A DNA stretch of 64,000 nt, from NCBI GenBank assembly GCA_023846275.1, contig CM043870.1, forward strand, positions 7,439,527 through 7,503,526, read 5' to 3'. Source of the DNA: Vanilla planifolia (lineage: Eukaryota > Streptophyta > Magnoliopsida > Asparagales > Orchidaceae). Under the pieces are notes generated by a model. That model had not been told where the DNA came from, did no database searches, and worked only from the letters and a program-made list of their open reading frames with translations. Made by a program: the position numbers and the translations under genes. Of the stretch, positions 1 to 13,396 are shown one piece after another (the stretch's first letter is position 1; each line of letters begins with the position of its first letter).

Positions 1-718
1 GAAGTCATGCATGTCCAGGCCAAGCCCTAAAGTTGGGCAGGCTTTCCTAGGGCGTTGGGATTAGTAGATCAATTAATTATATCCGTTAACTGCTTACAAA
101 ATTCTCAAACAACGATATGCTAAGAAAACTGGCCAATGAATTTGGAGATTAAATATGGCAAATTGAAATAAAAATAAATTTACATTTCTTGTAACATCTG
201 AATAAAACAATTTAACTTATCATATGTTGAGATTAATTATTTAATATTTTTAATTTTACAAGATTTTCTGGTTCATTTTGTTATACATTCAATTAATCTC
301 ATAAAGACTTTAGTCATATACTTACGAAAGTGGTTCTTGGAATGAGTTCAGTTGTTAAAACATAAAAATTTTAAATAAAAAGTAATTCTCATCCCTTATA
401 ACTTTGTGTTTAACTAGCTTATTAGAAGTTCTGTTATTTTCATAATATTGTTTTATTCTTCTCTAGTTAAATTGTTAAGTAAAAAGTTTAATGCCTCCAA
501 GATAAAACAATAATCTCAACTAATTTTATGATAGAATTTACTGTATTTTGTTAGTAGCACCATGCATACCTTTGGCTTTCAATTACTATGCTATACAACA
601 CTATGATGTGCAGGATTACAGATTATTAAGCATTATGCTATTTGAAGCGTGAACTGAGCATGGGATATTTTGAATCAAAATTTGAAACATTATGCTATTT
701 GAAGCATGAATTTGAAAA
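1..718 (+). repeat. Intron segment of PheRS-beta, duplicated at 16152-16839
   Basis: This stretch lies upstream of the first visible PheRS-beta exon and is read as intron. It matches 16152-16839 almost base for base in the same orientation, from the very first window base to about 718, where the two sequences part. The other copy lacks about 37 bp corresponding to roughly 495-531 and has scattered substitutions. The duplication extends to the left, outside the window. No coding sequence is seen here. Confidence 0.9.
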
Positions 719-1840
719 TTTAATGCCTCCAAGATACAAGTAATAATATATACTAATTGCCGTATTTAATTTACTGTATTTTGTATGTTTTCCGTGCATA
801 CATTTGCATTTCAATTTCCAAGTTACACCATGTTGTACAGCATTTCAGATTGTTATGGGATATTTTTAACCAAGTTTTGGAACCGGATACTCGTTTGCTT
901 TTGATCTAGATAATTTTAGAGGTTAGATTTGTTGCATCTTTCACAAAAATTCTTGATGAAAATAAATGTTTCATTGAATAAGAGTGCTAGCTAAGTATGC
1001 CATGAAATAATAGATATATAAAGTTGCATAAGAAAAGAATCAGGCCCAAAAGGATCATATAGTCTTACATTGTCGTAGGAAGTTGTTATTTTAATGGCTC
1101 GAACTTTTAAAAACATTCAATGACTTTCAAGGAACATAAAGGTTAATCTATAATGGAACTTAGAAAGAGGAAAAAGATATGTTACATCTTACAGTTGTTG
1201 GCAAGAAGCTCACACATAGGATTTTCCATTGAGTTCATTGACTATAATTTAATAACTTTTGACAATCATGAAACTTTTTTAAGTTAATAATTATTGTTTT
1301 TGTAATAATTTTGTCTTTACATGTACTTGACTTTGATGTCAAGATGAATTTTCCATTATTGATCTTTTGATCTAATGAAATAGTTTAAGTCTAAAATTAG
1401 CCATCCACAATATTCATGATACATGATATCTGAATTTTTACCATTTTGTTCCATGAGTTTACATTAATATTGCAAAGGGATTCACTCTTCGAGTTTGTTA
1501 GCATATTGTGATTATAAGCATTGTACTTATTATGATCTGGATTGTCTTTGCTATAAAATGTCATTTTTAGCTACATCTTGGCATTCTCTTTGTTTGTAAT
1601 GCTAGCATTCTTTTTTTGCAAACACAAAATTGCGTTTAGTTAAGAAATCTTTGACAAGTTTAAGGTTAGTTTTTTTGCTTGCAATTGGTGGCTTGTGCAG
1701 AGTTTGTTGATTAGTGTTGTTGTCAATGGAAGCTACAAATTTGATGAAAAGCATATCTATTTTTTTTTCATCATAATGAAAACGGTCCTGAATAGGATTT
1801 TACACATTTCTCTTCATACCTTTGCTTACATCTGTCATAG

Positions 1841-4800
1841 ATATTTGAAGCTGGAGATGTTGTTGTCCTGGATGAGAGGTGTGATGTTGGGGCATTGAAC
1901 AATCGTCGGCTAGCTGCTTTGTATTGCAATGTTACATCAGGTTTTGAGGTATGCTTTATTCCATTCCCCTTTTGGTTAATAGACTCTTTTATGAGGGCAT
2001 CTAGTAGTGCAATTGTTTTCCACAATGCCAAGTGTTGATTAAATTACAATTTATTTGAAGTTTGAAAATAATTATTTATATGCACAAATTATGACCTTTT
2101 GTTATCATGTTTCTTTAAATTCCCATATCAGTTGTATTTTTTATTGGAACTTGTCATAATCATTATTTCTCGACACCTTTTGTAATTTAGGATGTGCTCA
2201 TACAAGAATTTAGCGCAAATTTGGATTTATTAAATTTTGGTTTCAAATACATGATTATATTCCTGTGTTCCTATTTCTTAATGCTATTGATCAAGTGCTG
2301 GTGGCGGGTAAGGCGAATGCCACCATTGGAGGATCAATGACAGGTAGGGGGCATTGTGAACTAGGGTTTGGTTTCTCCTATTTCCTTCTTTGACTGTTGT
2401 CTGTGGTTGGGTTTCATGGGAATGTCGCACTTGGCAATGATCCTGTTCTCATTGAGGGCATGACAGCTAATCTTCTTGCTCCTCCAGAGGTGCTAGCTAG
2501 GGATCCTAGCAAGGAGTGTTGGTGTGGATTCTGACAGAGAAAGAAGATTGTTTCTCTATTAGACAAGGTGATTCGCAGGTAATCAAGGATAACATGGTTT
2601 GGAAGATTGGATCAAGAAAGGGTTGTCCAATCCTGAATGAATGTTAATGTGGTTTGGAAGATTGGATTTGTTGTTTAATCATGAATGATGCTTGGATTGA
2701 TATTGCCCCCTTGTGAAGGTGGTTTACCATACTTAAGATGGAGTTGGAAGTAAATAGATCTACGGTTTACATAATGCGAAGGAGTAGTGGAATTCGTTGC
2801 TCTTGGAGAACTTCCTTGGTGCTGATCTTGTGAAGAGGATCGCATGCATGACGTGGTTAGCTGCCTCTTAATATAATATCCTCACTTAGCAGGCCTTTGA
2901 AACTTCAATGATCCCAAAAAATATGGTGTACAGGGGCCTATTATCCACATTACTAAGGGTGCTTTGTGCTGAAGATTATGTTCTCTGCCATTGTTTATTC
3001 TCTTTCTATGGAAGATGTGTAATGGCGCTGTCTTTGTGATGGAATGGTTTGCTGTGAGAGGTTTGTAAACTTCTAAACTCTATTTATGTGGCTGGATTGT
3101 TGTTGAAGATTGGGATTATTTGGTTGCTGGTGTAGATTTGCTATAGCTGTCCACCATGAGCGAGCTGGGTGGGTGTGTGCCAACATGTCGGAGAAAGCAT
3201 TTTTGCTCGTTTCTCTGCTCTACCAACGTGAGGTTGATTCTGGCTAAAAATACATTGCAATCTTTGGCCTAAGCTCTCAGTCCTATATACAGTTGTGTAT
3301 TCTGTTGTTATGTTATGTTTTAAGTCCTTCAGAGAACAACAGTTTTACCTTGTATTGTACTGTTGACATGACATTATCGTTCTTCATAACCAATTCATTG
3401 TTTGACGGAAGATTTCTTTGTGTTCATTATACTTGAATCAGTTGTTTATTCATAGAAATTCTTAAGTAAAATTCCATCTTAGAAGTTCTGAAGAAAAATG
3501 AATTCTGTGAAGGGCCATCACCTGTTTTTGAAATGTTCCAAAACTTGAACCATACTGGTTGTAGAAGGTAGAAGAATGCAAGTATTTTCAATTTTGTATT
3601 TTTTATTTCTTGCTGAATGTTCGAATGGTATTTATTTATTTATTTTAAATAATATCACACTTTTTTCTCTTTTAATGCAAATATTCCATTTCTTTCATCT
3701 TAATTTTCAAATCTTATTCATCTTTTTATCATAATGGACCTTGCAGGAAATTTTGGGTCTAGTTACAAGAATTATGCAGGTCGTCCAAAAGCCGCATGAA
3801 CCTGCTCTTGATAACTTCATAAAGCCTTCAAATGTGAGGTTTGAATTATTTAGCATTTAAGGAACATAAAGAAAATTTTTGCTAATACCTTCTTTTATGC
3901 AATTGAAGGAACCCGAATTCTTTCCCAATCGCCAATGTCATATATTCTACTACGATAGGCAGATTGGTGTGTTTGGTGTTGTTCATCCAGAGGTAAGTTA
4001 TTTGGAGAAACCTGAGGATGAATAAATTTTCATAATTTTTGTCTGCTAAGATTTATAATTTTACAAATTGCCAGATATCTAACTAGATAATTTTAGCTTT
4101 TGTTTTCTAAAAGAAAATGTTGATTTTGTTGTTTTTCTACGGAAGAATATAACCGATATTTAAAATTGTGTTGCTTATAGAAGTATTGAGTAAGTCATAC
4201 TTTGAAATATTGGTATAAAGTTATTTAGCACATATTAAAATGTGTGATCAGTATATTTTATAATAAATTTGTTTTTATGTGAAAAAGATCTAGATGCTTA
4301 TTATACCCTTGCTTTGGTATGATTTACAAACATATATGATAAAGTCTTATTAATATGGTGAATTAGCTTTGGGTCTTGCGGACTTGGAGTTGGAATTTCT
4401 TGGACCCTAAATTTTGGCTAAACATAACTTCAGGTAACATAGTGTACCTCATGGTTTATACAAGTTTAGAAGGTAAAAGCTAGTCTACAATCAAACAGAT
4501 GAAGCTTATAAATTGTGTGTGTGTGTGTGTGTGTGTTGTGGGGCGGGGGGGAGAAACCTGAGCTAAATAGGTCGCATAAGCTAATGCTAAATTGAGCCGA
4601 AAGGAATAACGTTGCTTCCATACTTTGAGAGCAAAATATTTGTGTGGTTGAGATCATCTTCAATTACAGAATGCTTTGTGCATGTTTTTGCTGTTAATTC
4701 TCCTCACCAACTTTAAACATAGCTTGCATCTTTACAATCATGGATTTGTGCTTTGTTTCTTTTATTCTTTCAACTATTCTACTTACCTGTAGCATTCTTT

Positions 4801-6092
4801 GGGTTTGTTGTGCCTTGCCTAAGGCATGGTTGGAGTGCCTCATTCAAGGGCAATGTTTTAGACATGGATAGCCTTTGTGAGTTAGGCAAAGGTTGTCCTA
4901 TTTAGCTTATTCGTTAGCTGTTTAAGAAATAAACATGGGTGGTGGAATCTATAATAGGAGCTTGGTGTTGGAAGTAGGATTGATTTAAATGTCAAGTGCC
5001 TAACAATGTTGTGTTGGCTTGTTCTGAAATTCCTTAACGTTTTACTTGTTTTAAAAAAGTTGGCTTCTCTTTGGTTAGTGAATGGTTTTTGAAAAACAAT
5101 TCACCCATTGCTGGATTTTCCAAAGGACTAACGAGAATGAAATAAATAAAAAACATTTATGAGAAAAAAATGAGTTACCTTAGTGTATTTCCTTGAAAAA
5201 AATAGATGTAGACCATTTAATGGAACATTTAGGAGATTGAGTTATTGTATTTCCTTATGTGAATAGGGGAAGAAAGACAAAGATGTGACAAGAAAAAAAA
5301 GGATTTGACATGCATGAATCTTACAAAAGCTATTATTACATAATAGAACATAATAATGTTAAAATATTTACGTCAAACACATGAATACATGCTCAAACAA
5401 TCACAAAACATAGTCCATAACTGAGATGAAACACCGCACTAAATAAATAAAAAACATAGTCCATAACGAGAATGAAATAAATAAAAAACATTTATGAGAA
5501 AAAAATGAGTTACCTTAGTGTATTTCCTTGAAAAAAATAGATGTAGACCATTTAATGGAACATTTAGGAGATTGAGTTATTGTATTTCCTTATGTGAATA
5601 GGGGAAGAAAGACAAAGATGTGACAAGAAAAAAAAGGATTTGACATGCATGAATCTTACAAAAGCTATTATTACATAATAGAACATAATAATGTTAAAAT
5701 ATTTACGTCAAACACATGAATACATGCTCAAACAATCACAAAACATAGTCCATAACTGAGATGAAACACCGCACTAAGCTCGAAAGGAAAAGCTAAGCGA
5801 GCTGGAACTCGTCATGACGGCATTGATAAGTGTGACTTCGTGATGTTTGGCATCACAAAGGCTTGAAATGAGAATTATGAGATCATAATAACAATACAAC
5901 TTATGCTGTGAATCCACCATGAAGTGAAGTTTTACCTCATATTCGAAATGTGATCCCTACCAAAACTTTTATGATCTATGTTGCTGATATGTGATTTAAG
6001 CTTATTTGGTTTATTGTTTTCAGGTCCTGGAGAAATTCGGAATCCCGGATCCATGCTCCTTTGTTGAGATCGACATTCAAGCTTTACTATAG
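1841..6092 (+). CDS. Phenylalanyl-tRNA synthetase beta subunit, cytosolic type, 3' part (last four exons)
   Basis: This is the beta chain of the heterotetrameric phenylalanine-tRNA ligase, which with the alpha chain charges tRNA-Phe in the cytosol. Four exons are visible: 1841-1948, 3747-3833, 3909-3992 and 6024-6092 (TAG). Each is bounded by AG and GT, all are phase 0, and together they encode 115 residues with no stop or frameshift. Diagnostic stretches are GDVVVLDERCDVGALNNRRL, EPEFFPNRQC, IGVFGVVHPE and the C terminus FGIPDPCSFVEIDIQALL, in the order known for eukaryotic beta subunits. The N-terminal part and B5 domain would lie left of the window. Introns are long (1798, 75 and 2031 bp) and AT-rich; the last contains a tandem duplication. 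A truncated copy of the preceding exons lies at 13.6-16.8 kb. The intact frame suggests this is the functional locus, though expression cannot be judged. Confidence 0.93.
4512..4537. repeat. (GT)n microsatellite in PheRS-beta intron
   Basis: About twelve GT units followed by a G-rich stretch (to about 4552), inside the last intron of the PheRS-beta gene. Confidence 0.9.
5131..5442. repeat. 312-bp tandem repeat in PheRS-beta last intron, copy 1
   Basis: This segment recurs at 5466-5777 with a 335-bp offset and appears identical by eye. The 23-bp spacer is a patch of short words taken from the unit itself (the ataaataaaaaacat and agtccata motifs). The sequence is AT-rich and non-coding, and sits inside the 2-kb intron before the terminal exon. 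Confidence 0.93.
5466..5777. repeat. 312-bp tandem repeat in PheRS-beta last intron, copy 2
   Basis: Second copy of the unit at 5131-5442, followed by unique intron sequence up to the acceptor at 6023. The apparent identity implies a very recent duplication or an assembly artefact. Confidence 0.93.
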
Positions 6093-6717
6093 CTTGGTTT
6101 TATCACTTATTTAATGAGATCTCAGAGCATTCCAGCATTTTGGAAAATGAGTTTTGCTGCAGTTCAATATGTGATCTGCATGGCTTATTTTGATGTATTC
6201 TGCTGTATTGATGTCACTTCAAAGTTTTAATCCATTGTGTTGTATTAAGGATTCTTCTTTAGAAGATAGTATACATTCCTACTGAAATAGAATACATATC
6301 AGATTCTAGTTGGTTGTGTCAACCTAACCGAATGAGATACCATTTAGAGCCTAATTGGCATATTCATTTATTTGGAAATAATATTTTAGGACAAGTAATT
6401 ATCGTGCTCAAATTAAATAAACATGAATAAACAATTTATTTGCATATTTGGAATTGAGAAAGTGACTTCTAATGGTTCATTAAGCACATTTCTAAGGTTG
6501 CCGATTTGTAGTCTTGGCATTTGGTGATATCACACAAGTTGATGGAGATTTTTACATGCCAAAGTAGTGTTGGAATATTGCCATTTTTCAAGTCGATTTC
6601 AGAGAAGGAATAGCTAAGCTTTTTTCTTATTATTTAGTTGGCTTCTATGTTGTATTATGTGTAATGTTAAAGATGAATGGACGACATTAATATTATATTA
6701 ATTTTGAATACTTTATT

Positions 6718-7483
6718 TGTAAACAAATCTTATTTCTTTCTTTTTACGATACAATTATGATGTCATATTTTATACATATATCAATGTTTTCATTTTATAG
6801 TTGTAATAAATATTACATCATTATTATGTACTTTTAACTATTTGTTATGTAGGAAGAAAGCATGAAACAAAAATCAGAAATAAAAAAAAGAAAAATAGAA
6901 TGAAAAAAAAAATAAAAATTGGTTAAGTAAAGAATGAGATTAACTAAAGAGAAAATAAAATGAAATTGTGATTTCTTTAAAGGCATTATACCATGGAAAA
7001 AAAAAAGAAAATGTGTGATAAACTAACTAGAAAAGGAAAAAAAAACAAAGAAAACTACATTAAAAATAAACCAAGGAAAAAAAAGATTAAAAAAGAGATT
7101 GGCATTGATAGTTAACTAAACAAGTAAGAAAAAAAAAAGATAAAACTTGTATTAATAATGAATTGGGATATGAATGAAAATAAATAAAATACTATATTAA
7201 CATTATATTAGGTCACGATGACAGAAATTATAAGATTGTAACATTAAAAGGAAAAGAGATGATAAAAGAAAAATAAAAAGAAAGATAAGAAAAAAGTAAA
7301 ATAAAAAGAAAGAAAACAAGAGAAAGGAACTAATAAATATAATAAATGAAGATAGAATAACTATATATATTTGCATATTTATTCTTATATTCATGCTAAA
7401 AAATAATCATAAAAAAGAATTATATATTTCTAACTCTACTTGAAATTCAAATGAGCTATAGATGTCATTATGTGTTTTATTTA
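6718..7483. repeat. Diverged direct repeat, copy 1 (pair with 8406-9157)
   Basis: This purine- and AT-rich block aligns along its whole length with 8406-9157, with many substitutions and small indels. Both copies share the words tatttctttctttt, catatttcattttatag-like text, AGAAAGAATGAAA-type runs and a closing caaatgagctata / gtcattatgtgtttta. Only trivial reading frames are present. It may be an old pair of LTRs around a 0.9-kb interior, but no TG/CA ends or target duplication were found. Confidence 0.75.
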
Positions 7484-8405
7484 GTCTAGTGTTTATGTTA
7501 ACACTAGTTCAATATCGATTATATTTATAGCTTATTTATTTGATAATTTGCTTATATCTACTTTATTTATATTATAAAACATGTGCTACCAAGTCAAGAG
7601 GGGAGTACATCTATTGTGGATTAGTGAAAATTGCACATATATACAAGTTTGTATGTATGATAGAGGATGCTAATTATTTTCAATGTTAGTTAAACTAAAA
7701 TTATGCTTGTTGAAATGTGATATAACAAATTATAATTTATATAAAAACATATCTAAACGAAGCTAGAGATAATATCATCACTCATTGTTTATAGAAAAAA
7801 ACTTTCATATTTTTTTTAAGTATTTTGATAAATGATAAATCTAAGGATTAATATTAGTGGGGTGTTAAATAAACATTGATTTATTTCTTTTATTTTGTTA
7901 TCAAGTCTAATAATAATAAATGATAACTTTTTTCTTTAAAATCACATTGTTTCTACCACCAATGACATCATTTAAGAGCATATGCATTTTCATGATAACT
8001 AAAGTTTCCAATTAGTATTAATCTTCTGAGGTTATATGAAGCAGTAAATGAGTGATAGTTCTTCACAAAGTAACGGAGAGAGGAGTTATGAGGAGTGTAA
8101 GAGAGAGAGGATCATATGAATATAAATCTCTAAAAGAATCACTGGAGCCATAAAAAAAGAGAAAGGTAAGAAGAGAAGCTACAATGGAGCGACACAAAAA
8201 AGAATAGATTGAGACAAAGATCTTGGAAAAGGCATGCTAAAATTGATTTTGATTCATTGAGGACAAATTGAGTAATATTTTGGATGTCTAAAAGTTTTTA
8301 TGAGGTTATAATGTAATTCGTTTGTATATGGGTCAATTTTTAGCAAAAAATGAGTGCAATTTAAATTAAAAAATTGTATTGTGGAGTTAAAATATAACAT
8401 ATAAG

Positions 8406-9157
8406 TAAACAAATTTTATTTCTTTCTTTTTGCAATATAATTATGATGTTATATTTTATACATATGTCAATGCTTTCATTTTATAGTTATAATAAATATT
8501 TTATTATTATTATGTATTTTTAATTATTTGTTATGTAAGAAGAAAGAATGAAATAAAAACTGCAAATAAAAAAATAGAATGAAAAAATATAAAAATTGGT
8601 AAATGAAACCATGAGATAAAGTAAAGAGAAAAAAATTAAAATTGTGATGTCTTTAAAGGCATTATTCCATGGAAGAAAAAAAAGAAAATTTATACTCACG
8701 ATAAACTAAACTAGAAAAGAAAGAGAAAAAAAAAGGAAAACTAATATCCGCAATAAAGTAAGTTAGAAAAATAAGAAAGAAAAGAGATTGACATTGATAG
8801 TTAACTAAACAAGAAAGAAAAAAAGTGAAACTTTAACAAATAACGAATTAGGATATGCATGAAAATGAATAGAGTACTACACTAACATTATATCAGGTCA
8901 AGATAATAAAAATTATGAGATAATAATATCAAAAGAAAAAGAGACATGACAAAAGAAAAATAAAAGAAAAGATAAAAAAATAAAATAAAAAAAGAGAAAG
9001 GAATTAATAAACCTTACAAAATAAAGATAGAATAACTATATATATTTATATATTTATTTTTATATTCATGTTAAAAAATAATCTTAAAAAAGAATTATAT
9101 ATTTCCAACTCTATTTTATTTTCAAATGAGCTATAAATGTCATTATGTGTTTTATTA
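8406..9157. repeat. Diverged direct repeat, copy 2
   Basis: Partner of 6718-7483, in the same orientation and 1.69 kb downstream. It differs from copy 1 at many positions, so the duplication is old. No coding potential is seen. Confidence 0.75.
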
Positions 9158-12100
9158 AATCCATTACAAATATTGGTGGGTTTGAACTTGGAAGCGTTTA
9201 CAAGGAAGAGGTGCGGATGCCGTTTAAAGCTTGCAGTTCAATTGTTACCACGTCATGCATGATTCCACCATCTCTTAAACGTGTACAATTCTCTTCCAAA
9301 ATAATATTAAAACACTTTGCTTTATTATTTTGCTAAAAAATCAAAATTTATATTAATCATTTTATGATATCAACTCTTTATGATTAGTAATATAACTTTT
9401 AAACAATGTTTTAAATATATTTTTTATTAATAAAATTAATATTATGTAAAAATAAGATGAGTTGACTAAGTAGTCTTTTGATACATGAGTGACATTACTC
9501 TTTGAGGACTCCATAATTATAGGTGTTCTTATCATAATCACTTATCATTCATGATTGAAATCTAAGAAAGTCAAATGTAAAATAGCATACTAAAATATAG
9601 TATTATTACATAAAAAAAAATATTCATTAAACAAACTAAAAAATATAAAAAACAAAACTCTAATTTATCTTAAAAAGATTTCTAATATGTCAATAGATTT
9701 TGTTTATATAAAGAAAAAAAATATAGACTTAACATTGTCCTTTTAAAAAAGAAATTCTAAAACTCAATTCACTCATGAATTTGTCGCCTCCTAGCGCTAT
9801 ATCTATGAAGACTTATACTTGCTTTCAAACTTAAATCTAATATCTCCTTTTGTACATTCGAAATACTTTGATCTCTCTTTTAAATATCTTTTTTTTTTCT
9901 TTACTTTCTTTGAATAGCTCTTGAGCTTGATTGTTTTTTTTTTCCTTTCCATCCTTGATCTTTTTTTTTTCTTAAGACCCAATGTGTAACAGAAAATCAA
10001 ACTCTTTAAAAGTTGAAACTACATTGTTTTATACAACTTTCTCCAAGTATCCTAACCCTATCTACACATCTTCTAATCTCGATAGGAATAGCTTTTCATC
10101 CTTATGAACATCCTTGTGAAGCAAATATTCCTCAAGGCCCATCTTCTAAATGAAAACATTTATCGATTTTAAATCTTATCACATTTCTTAATACCTTAAT
10201 TCTCAAAACTTCGCCCATCCAACCTATCTTTTAATACACAAAGATCTTTTCAAAACAACGTTTTGGAATCCAACTATCTTTTGAACTACCTTCCTTCTTA
10301 CCCAAGACATCCTTCTTGATAAATATTCATTAAACAAATCCTTTTGAAACGAAAAGATTTTTCTAGAACTAAAAATTATCCTCTTAACAATAAATCTCTA
10401 TTTACTAGTTTTATAATAGTTTAGAAGTAACTTTAATACTCTAAATGAGTGATAACTAAACTTCTAAAATGATAGAATTTCTTTAAATTTATAACCTCAC
10501 TAATTTTATAATAAAATATGAATGTTGAGAATTTTATCGTTATTAAATCCCAAGGGTCAAGATATAAATTTGTTATTAATTTATAAAATCATTAATTAAT
10601 TATCAACTATCTTCTACTCTTGACATAGTCAATAAACATTTGGGTTTAAAAACAAATACAATACAATAGATAACATATCGTTATTATTATTATCTTCTTC
10701 TTCAACATTCATAGTAGTATGTTCTTTATGCTTGAGTCATGTGAAGCAATGACTAATTTGATAAAAAGTACTTTTCACATGAACAATAACTACAATATGT
10801 TAGCTTAAGTAACCTTATATTTTTTTAAATCAATTTTTAACACACCTTTTAAAGATTTTATTGTAAAAATCCTAAAAAGGAATTGGGTGTTAATGGCTTA
10901 TGTTAGGTTCTAAGTAATCGTCCTTTACTCATGAACATCTTTCCTTGATATTTTTATTCAGTTTGCAGCATCTACTGGTATGGACATTAGAGCTCACCAA
11001 AGAAGGAAGGTAACAGAAAGATGGTAAAACCAAACCAAAACCAAGTTGACCTGGAGCCAATGGTTAATTTATTGCTTATTAATTGTTCTCAGCTCTAATT
11101 TGTGATTTTAATGGTAAAAACAGTACCTGAAGTTTAGGTTTGTTTAGAAAAAAAGCTATCGAGGGGCCAATTGCATGGAGAAATCGACTCATAAGAAGGT
11201 GAGTTATCCTTTGCTAAGTAGCTTAAGCATGCGACACTGCAGGAAAAAGAAAGACCATCCACAACCGAGGGAAGAGTTGAAGGCAAAACCAAACGGTAAG
11301 AAATACCAGAAGGATGTCGTTGTCCATAACTTTTAGTCGAGGTGCTTGTTTTTGATGGAGAGGCAAAGAATGGAAGAGGATCACGAATGTGATATGAAAT
11401 GATCATGGCAATGATGTAACATCATCACGAATAGTGTCAATTAAGGAAAGTATTCAATATGAATGAATGAGCTTTATGTGAGTATAAGCTACCTTGAAGA
11501 GTCATGCTCAATCTGATCAAAATTGATATGCTTTTGACCCCAAAATGTAAGATCAAGTAAAGAAAACCTTAAACTCACATAACAATAGACTAAAACTCTC
11601 GTGAAGCATCCTTAAAATAAAAATCAAACATAAAAGTTATGGAAGAAACCTTCACTTATCTTCTTAAAGTTTCATTAAGTTCTGAAATCATGACTCGGGT
11701 AAAAGCTCAAATTATAGTGATATAAAGATTTATCCAATTTATAGAAAGCAAGAATGATTTTATGCCCAAATATTCTTCAAATGCAGTGCTTCTTTTTTTT
11801 TTTTTTTTATTACAGGTAAAATTCAAAGATTACATAAAACAATCATTATGTTACACATTTGGGTTTTTTTTATTGAGGTGGAAATTTTGATGCCGCCATA
11901 GCTTCTGGCCATCGCTTTAGCCGCGGTTGGGGGACGAATCCCCGTTGTTGCCCTCCGCTTCTGCTTTGCTGGAAACGAACCATTCAAAGGTTCACTTAAG
12001 TAATAGCTATCAAGTAATCATAAAATATTTAGGAGTTTAAACTCTTGAAAACTATCACATTCATTAAAGATTTGAAAAGAGAGTTATGCTTAAACAATAA

Positions 12101-12260
12101 GAAGCTGTATTTACTATTTTCAAGGTCTTTCGAGTTCGGATTCTAATTTATTAAATTGAATATCATTCATAAGTTATTTTTATATCAATTTAATATATAT
12201 TTTAATCTTTTTTTTAAGTATGGATATTATGTATTTTGAGTTGAACTTTATATTTTTTAA
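9158..12260. other. AT-rich intergenic DNA, no gene recognised
   Basis: Mostly A/T-rich sequence with poly-A, poly-T and AAG-type runs. A short GC-richer island at about 11880-11985 and a 90-codon minus-strand frame at 11406-11134 stand out in composition. Neither shows a domain or splice structure that I recognise, so no gene is called. Confidence 0.5.
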
Positions 12261-12365
12261 CTTTGATTTTAACAAACCCACCAATATTGTTCCGCTTTGT
12301 TAGTTAAGGCTTAGGGCAAAAGTTGAACCCCACAAGAAGCGCCTGTCACCGCCTTGGCTTCCTTC

Positions 12366-12372
12366 TATAAAA
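12366..12372 (+). promoter_or_regulatory. TATA box of CysEP gene fragment
   Basis: TATAAAA lies 64 bp upstream of the ATG at 12430. The same box and flanks occur before the related genes at 18852 and 24653, where the upstream ~150 bp is clearly homologous. This marks it as an inherited family promoter. Confidence 0.75.
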
Positions 12373-12429
12373 CCCATCTCCTTTCCCTTCCACTGTACAC
12401 CACCGCCGTTCACAAAGCATAGTAAGAAA

Positions 12430-12797
12430 ATGACGAAGGTCTTCCTTCTTGTTTTCTTCTTGTTGTCCGTGGCCACGGCCAGCACCATAGAAACGAAGGA
12501 TAAGGATCTTGAGACGGAGGACAGTCTATGGAACCTCTACGAGAGGTGGAGGAGCCACCACAATGTGTCGAGCGACCTCGATGAGAAGCAGAAACGCTTC
12601 AATGTCTTCAAGGATAACGCACGGTATATCCACGAGGCCGAAAAGCGCAAGGATGTTTCCTACAAACTCGGTCTCAACATCTTCGCAGATATGACCAACC
12701 AGGAATTCCGCGCCGCCTACACCGGCGGCTTCCGCATCGGCCACCACCGCTCCCTCCGCGATGCCCGCCTTGGAGGAGTCTTCTCCAGGTACCAGAG
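12430..12797 (+). pseudogene. KDEL-type papain-like cysteine endopeptidase, truncated exon 1
   Basis: The start MTKVFLLVFFLLSVATAS is a signal peptide. It is followed by the I29 inhibitor prodomain with an ERFNIN-type pattern (ERW..., then KRFNVFKDNARYI) and FADMTNQEFRAAY. This is the N-terminal third of a C1A cysteine endopeptidase of the CysEP type, a class stored in ER-derived vesicles and linked to programmed cell death and reserve mobilisation in plants. The frame is open for 125 codons but leaves the family after GVFSRYQ, ending in unrelated RWN and a stop. The catalytic Cys, His and Asn are therefore absent. Unlike its relatives at 18852 and 24653, this exon has no internal stop. A second, diverged piece covering the last 107 bp follows at 13397. 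Its TATA promoter is intact, so it could be transcribed but cannot make a protease. Confidence 0.88.
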
Positions 12798-13396
12798 ATG
12801 GAACTGATTGAAGGATGTCAAGCCTTTAAATGTGCTATTTGTTTTTCTTCTTCCATAGGGGGAACTTGGATATGACAACATACTCTGTTGGATAACCTTT
12901 ATTTTGGTGCTGTTAATTCATTCATCAACAAGTTAGTTTGTCCTGTGCTTATGTAGCTTGTTTGTTATTGGTAAAATCTCTTTTATCGTTCAGTACTTAA
13001 AGAGATGGTCACCACTACTTTGTTTCTATATGCAGCCAAATGAGCTTTAGGTGTAATCTAAACTCCATGCGAATTTCTAATTTATGGAATTATGAATAGT
13101 AATTGCTATTTTATCTTATGGTACATGATTGAATGTAATTATTCCATAAAATGGGTTAGATAGTTATATTTCAATGATGGCCCATTTGAGAGAGAGGAAG
13201 AGAGATGGAGACTAGAAAGAGCAGTCTTCCTTTTATGATGAAACCAAACTATTTGATTTGGAGAATCCTCTGGATTTTAATGTTCATGCTGATGTTCAAA
13301 TTCATCTAACTACATGTGGAATTGTATAAATTCATCATTTTGATTTAAAAATTCAAGTAACCAAATGGCCCTAAACTGAATTCAGAAATCAGGCAA
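12798..13396. other. ~600-bp insert splitting the CysEP exon 1 sequence
   Basis: Sequence unrelated to CysEP lies between two partial copies of exon 1. It is AT-rich, has no long frame, and contains text such as caaatggccctaaact and a GA-rich patch. It may be a small non-autonomous transposon, but no terminal inverted repeat could be demonstrated. The flanking 107-bp copies differ at several positions, so they are not a fresh target-site duplication. Confidence 0.5.

Noticed and set aside
2285..3330. Possible LINE C-terminal remnant in the first visible PheRS-beta intron (VWKIGS and LWKMCN-like words)
   Set aside because: Only short isolated words fit and no ordered domain could be read, so no element is claimed.
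7203..7394. Hydrophobic minus-strand frame rich in Phe and Leu
   Set aside because: It results from a GAAA-rich tract. Similar chance frames recur in the AT-rich DNA.
11134..11406. Minus-strand 90-codon frame
   Set aside because: No recognised domain and no convincing splice partners. Kept only as a compositional remark.
12509..12747. Extra frames inside CysEP exon 1 on both strands (also at 18931-19378 and 24732-25179)
   Set aside because: Shadows of the GC-rich protease exon in other frames.
12798..13396. MITE with terminal inverted repeats
   Set aside because: No matching inverted ends or short target duplication could be found by eye.
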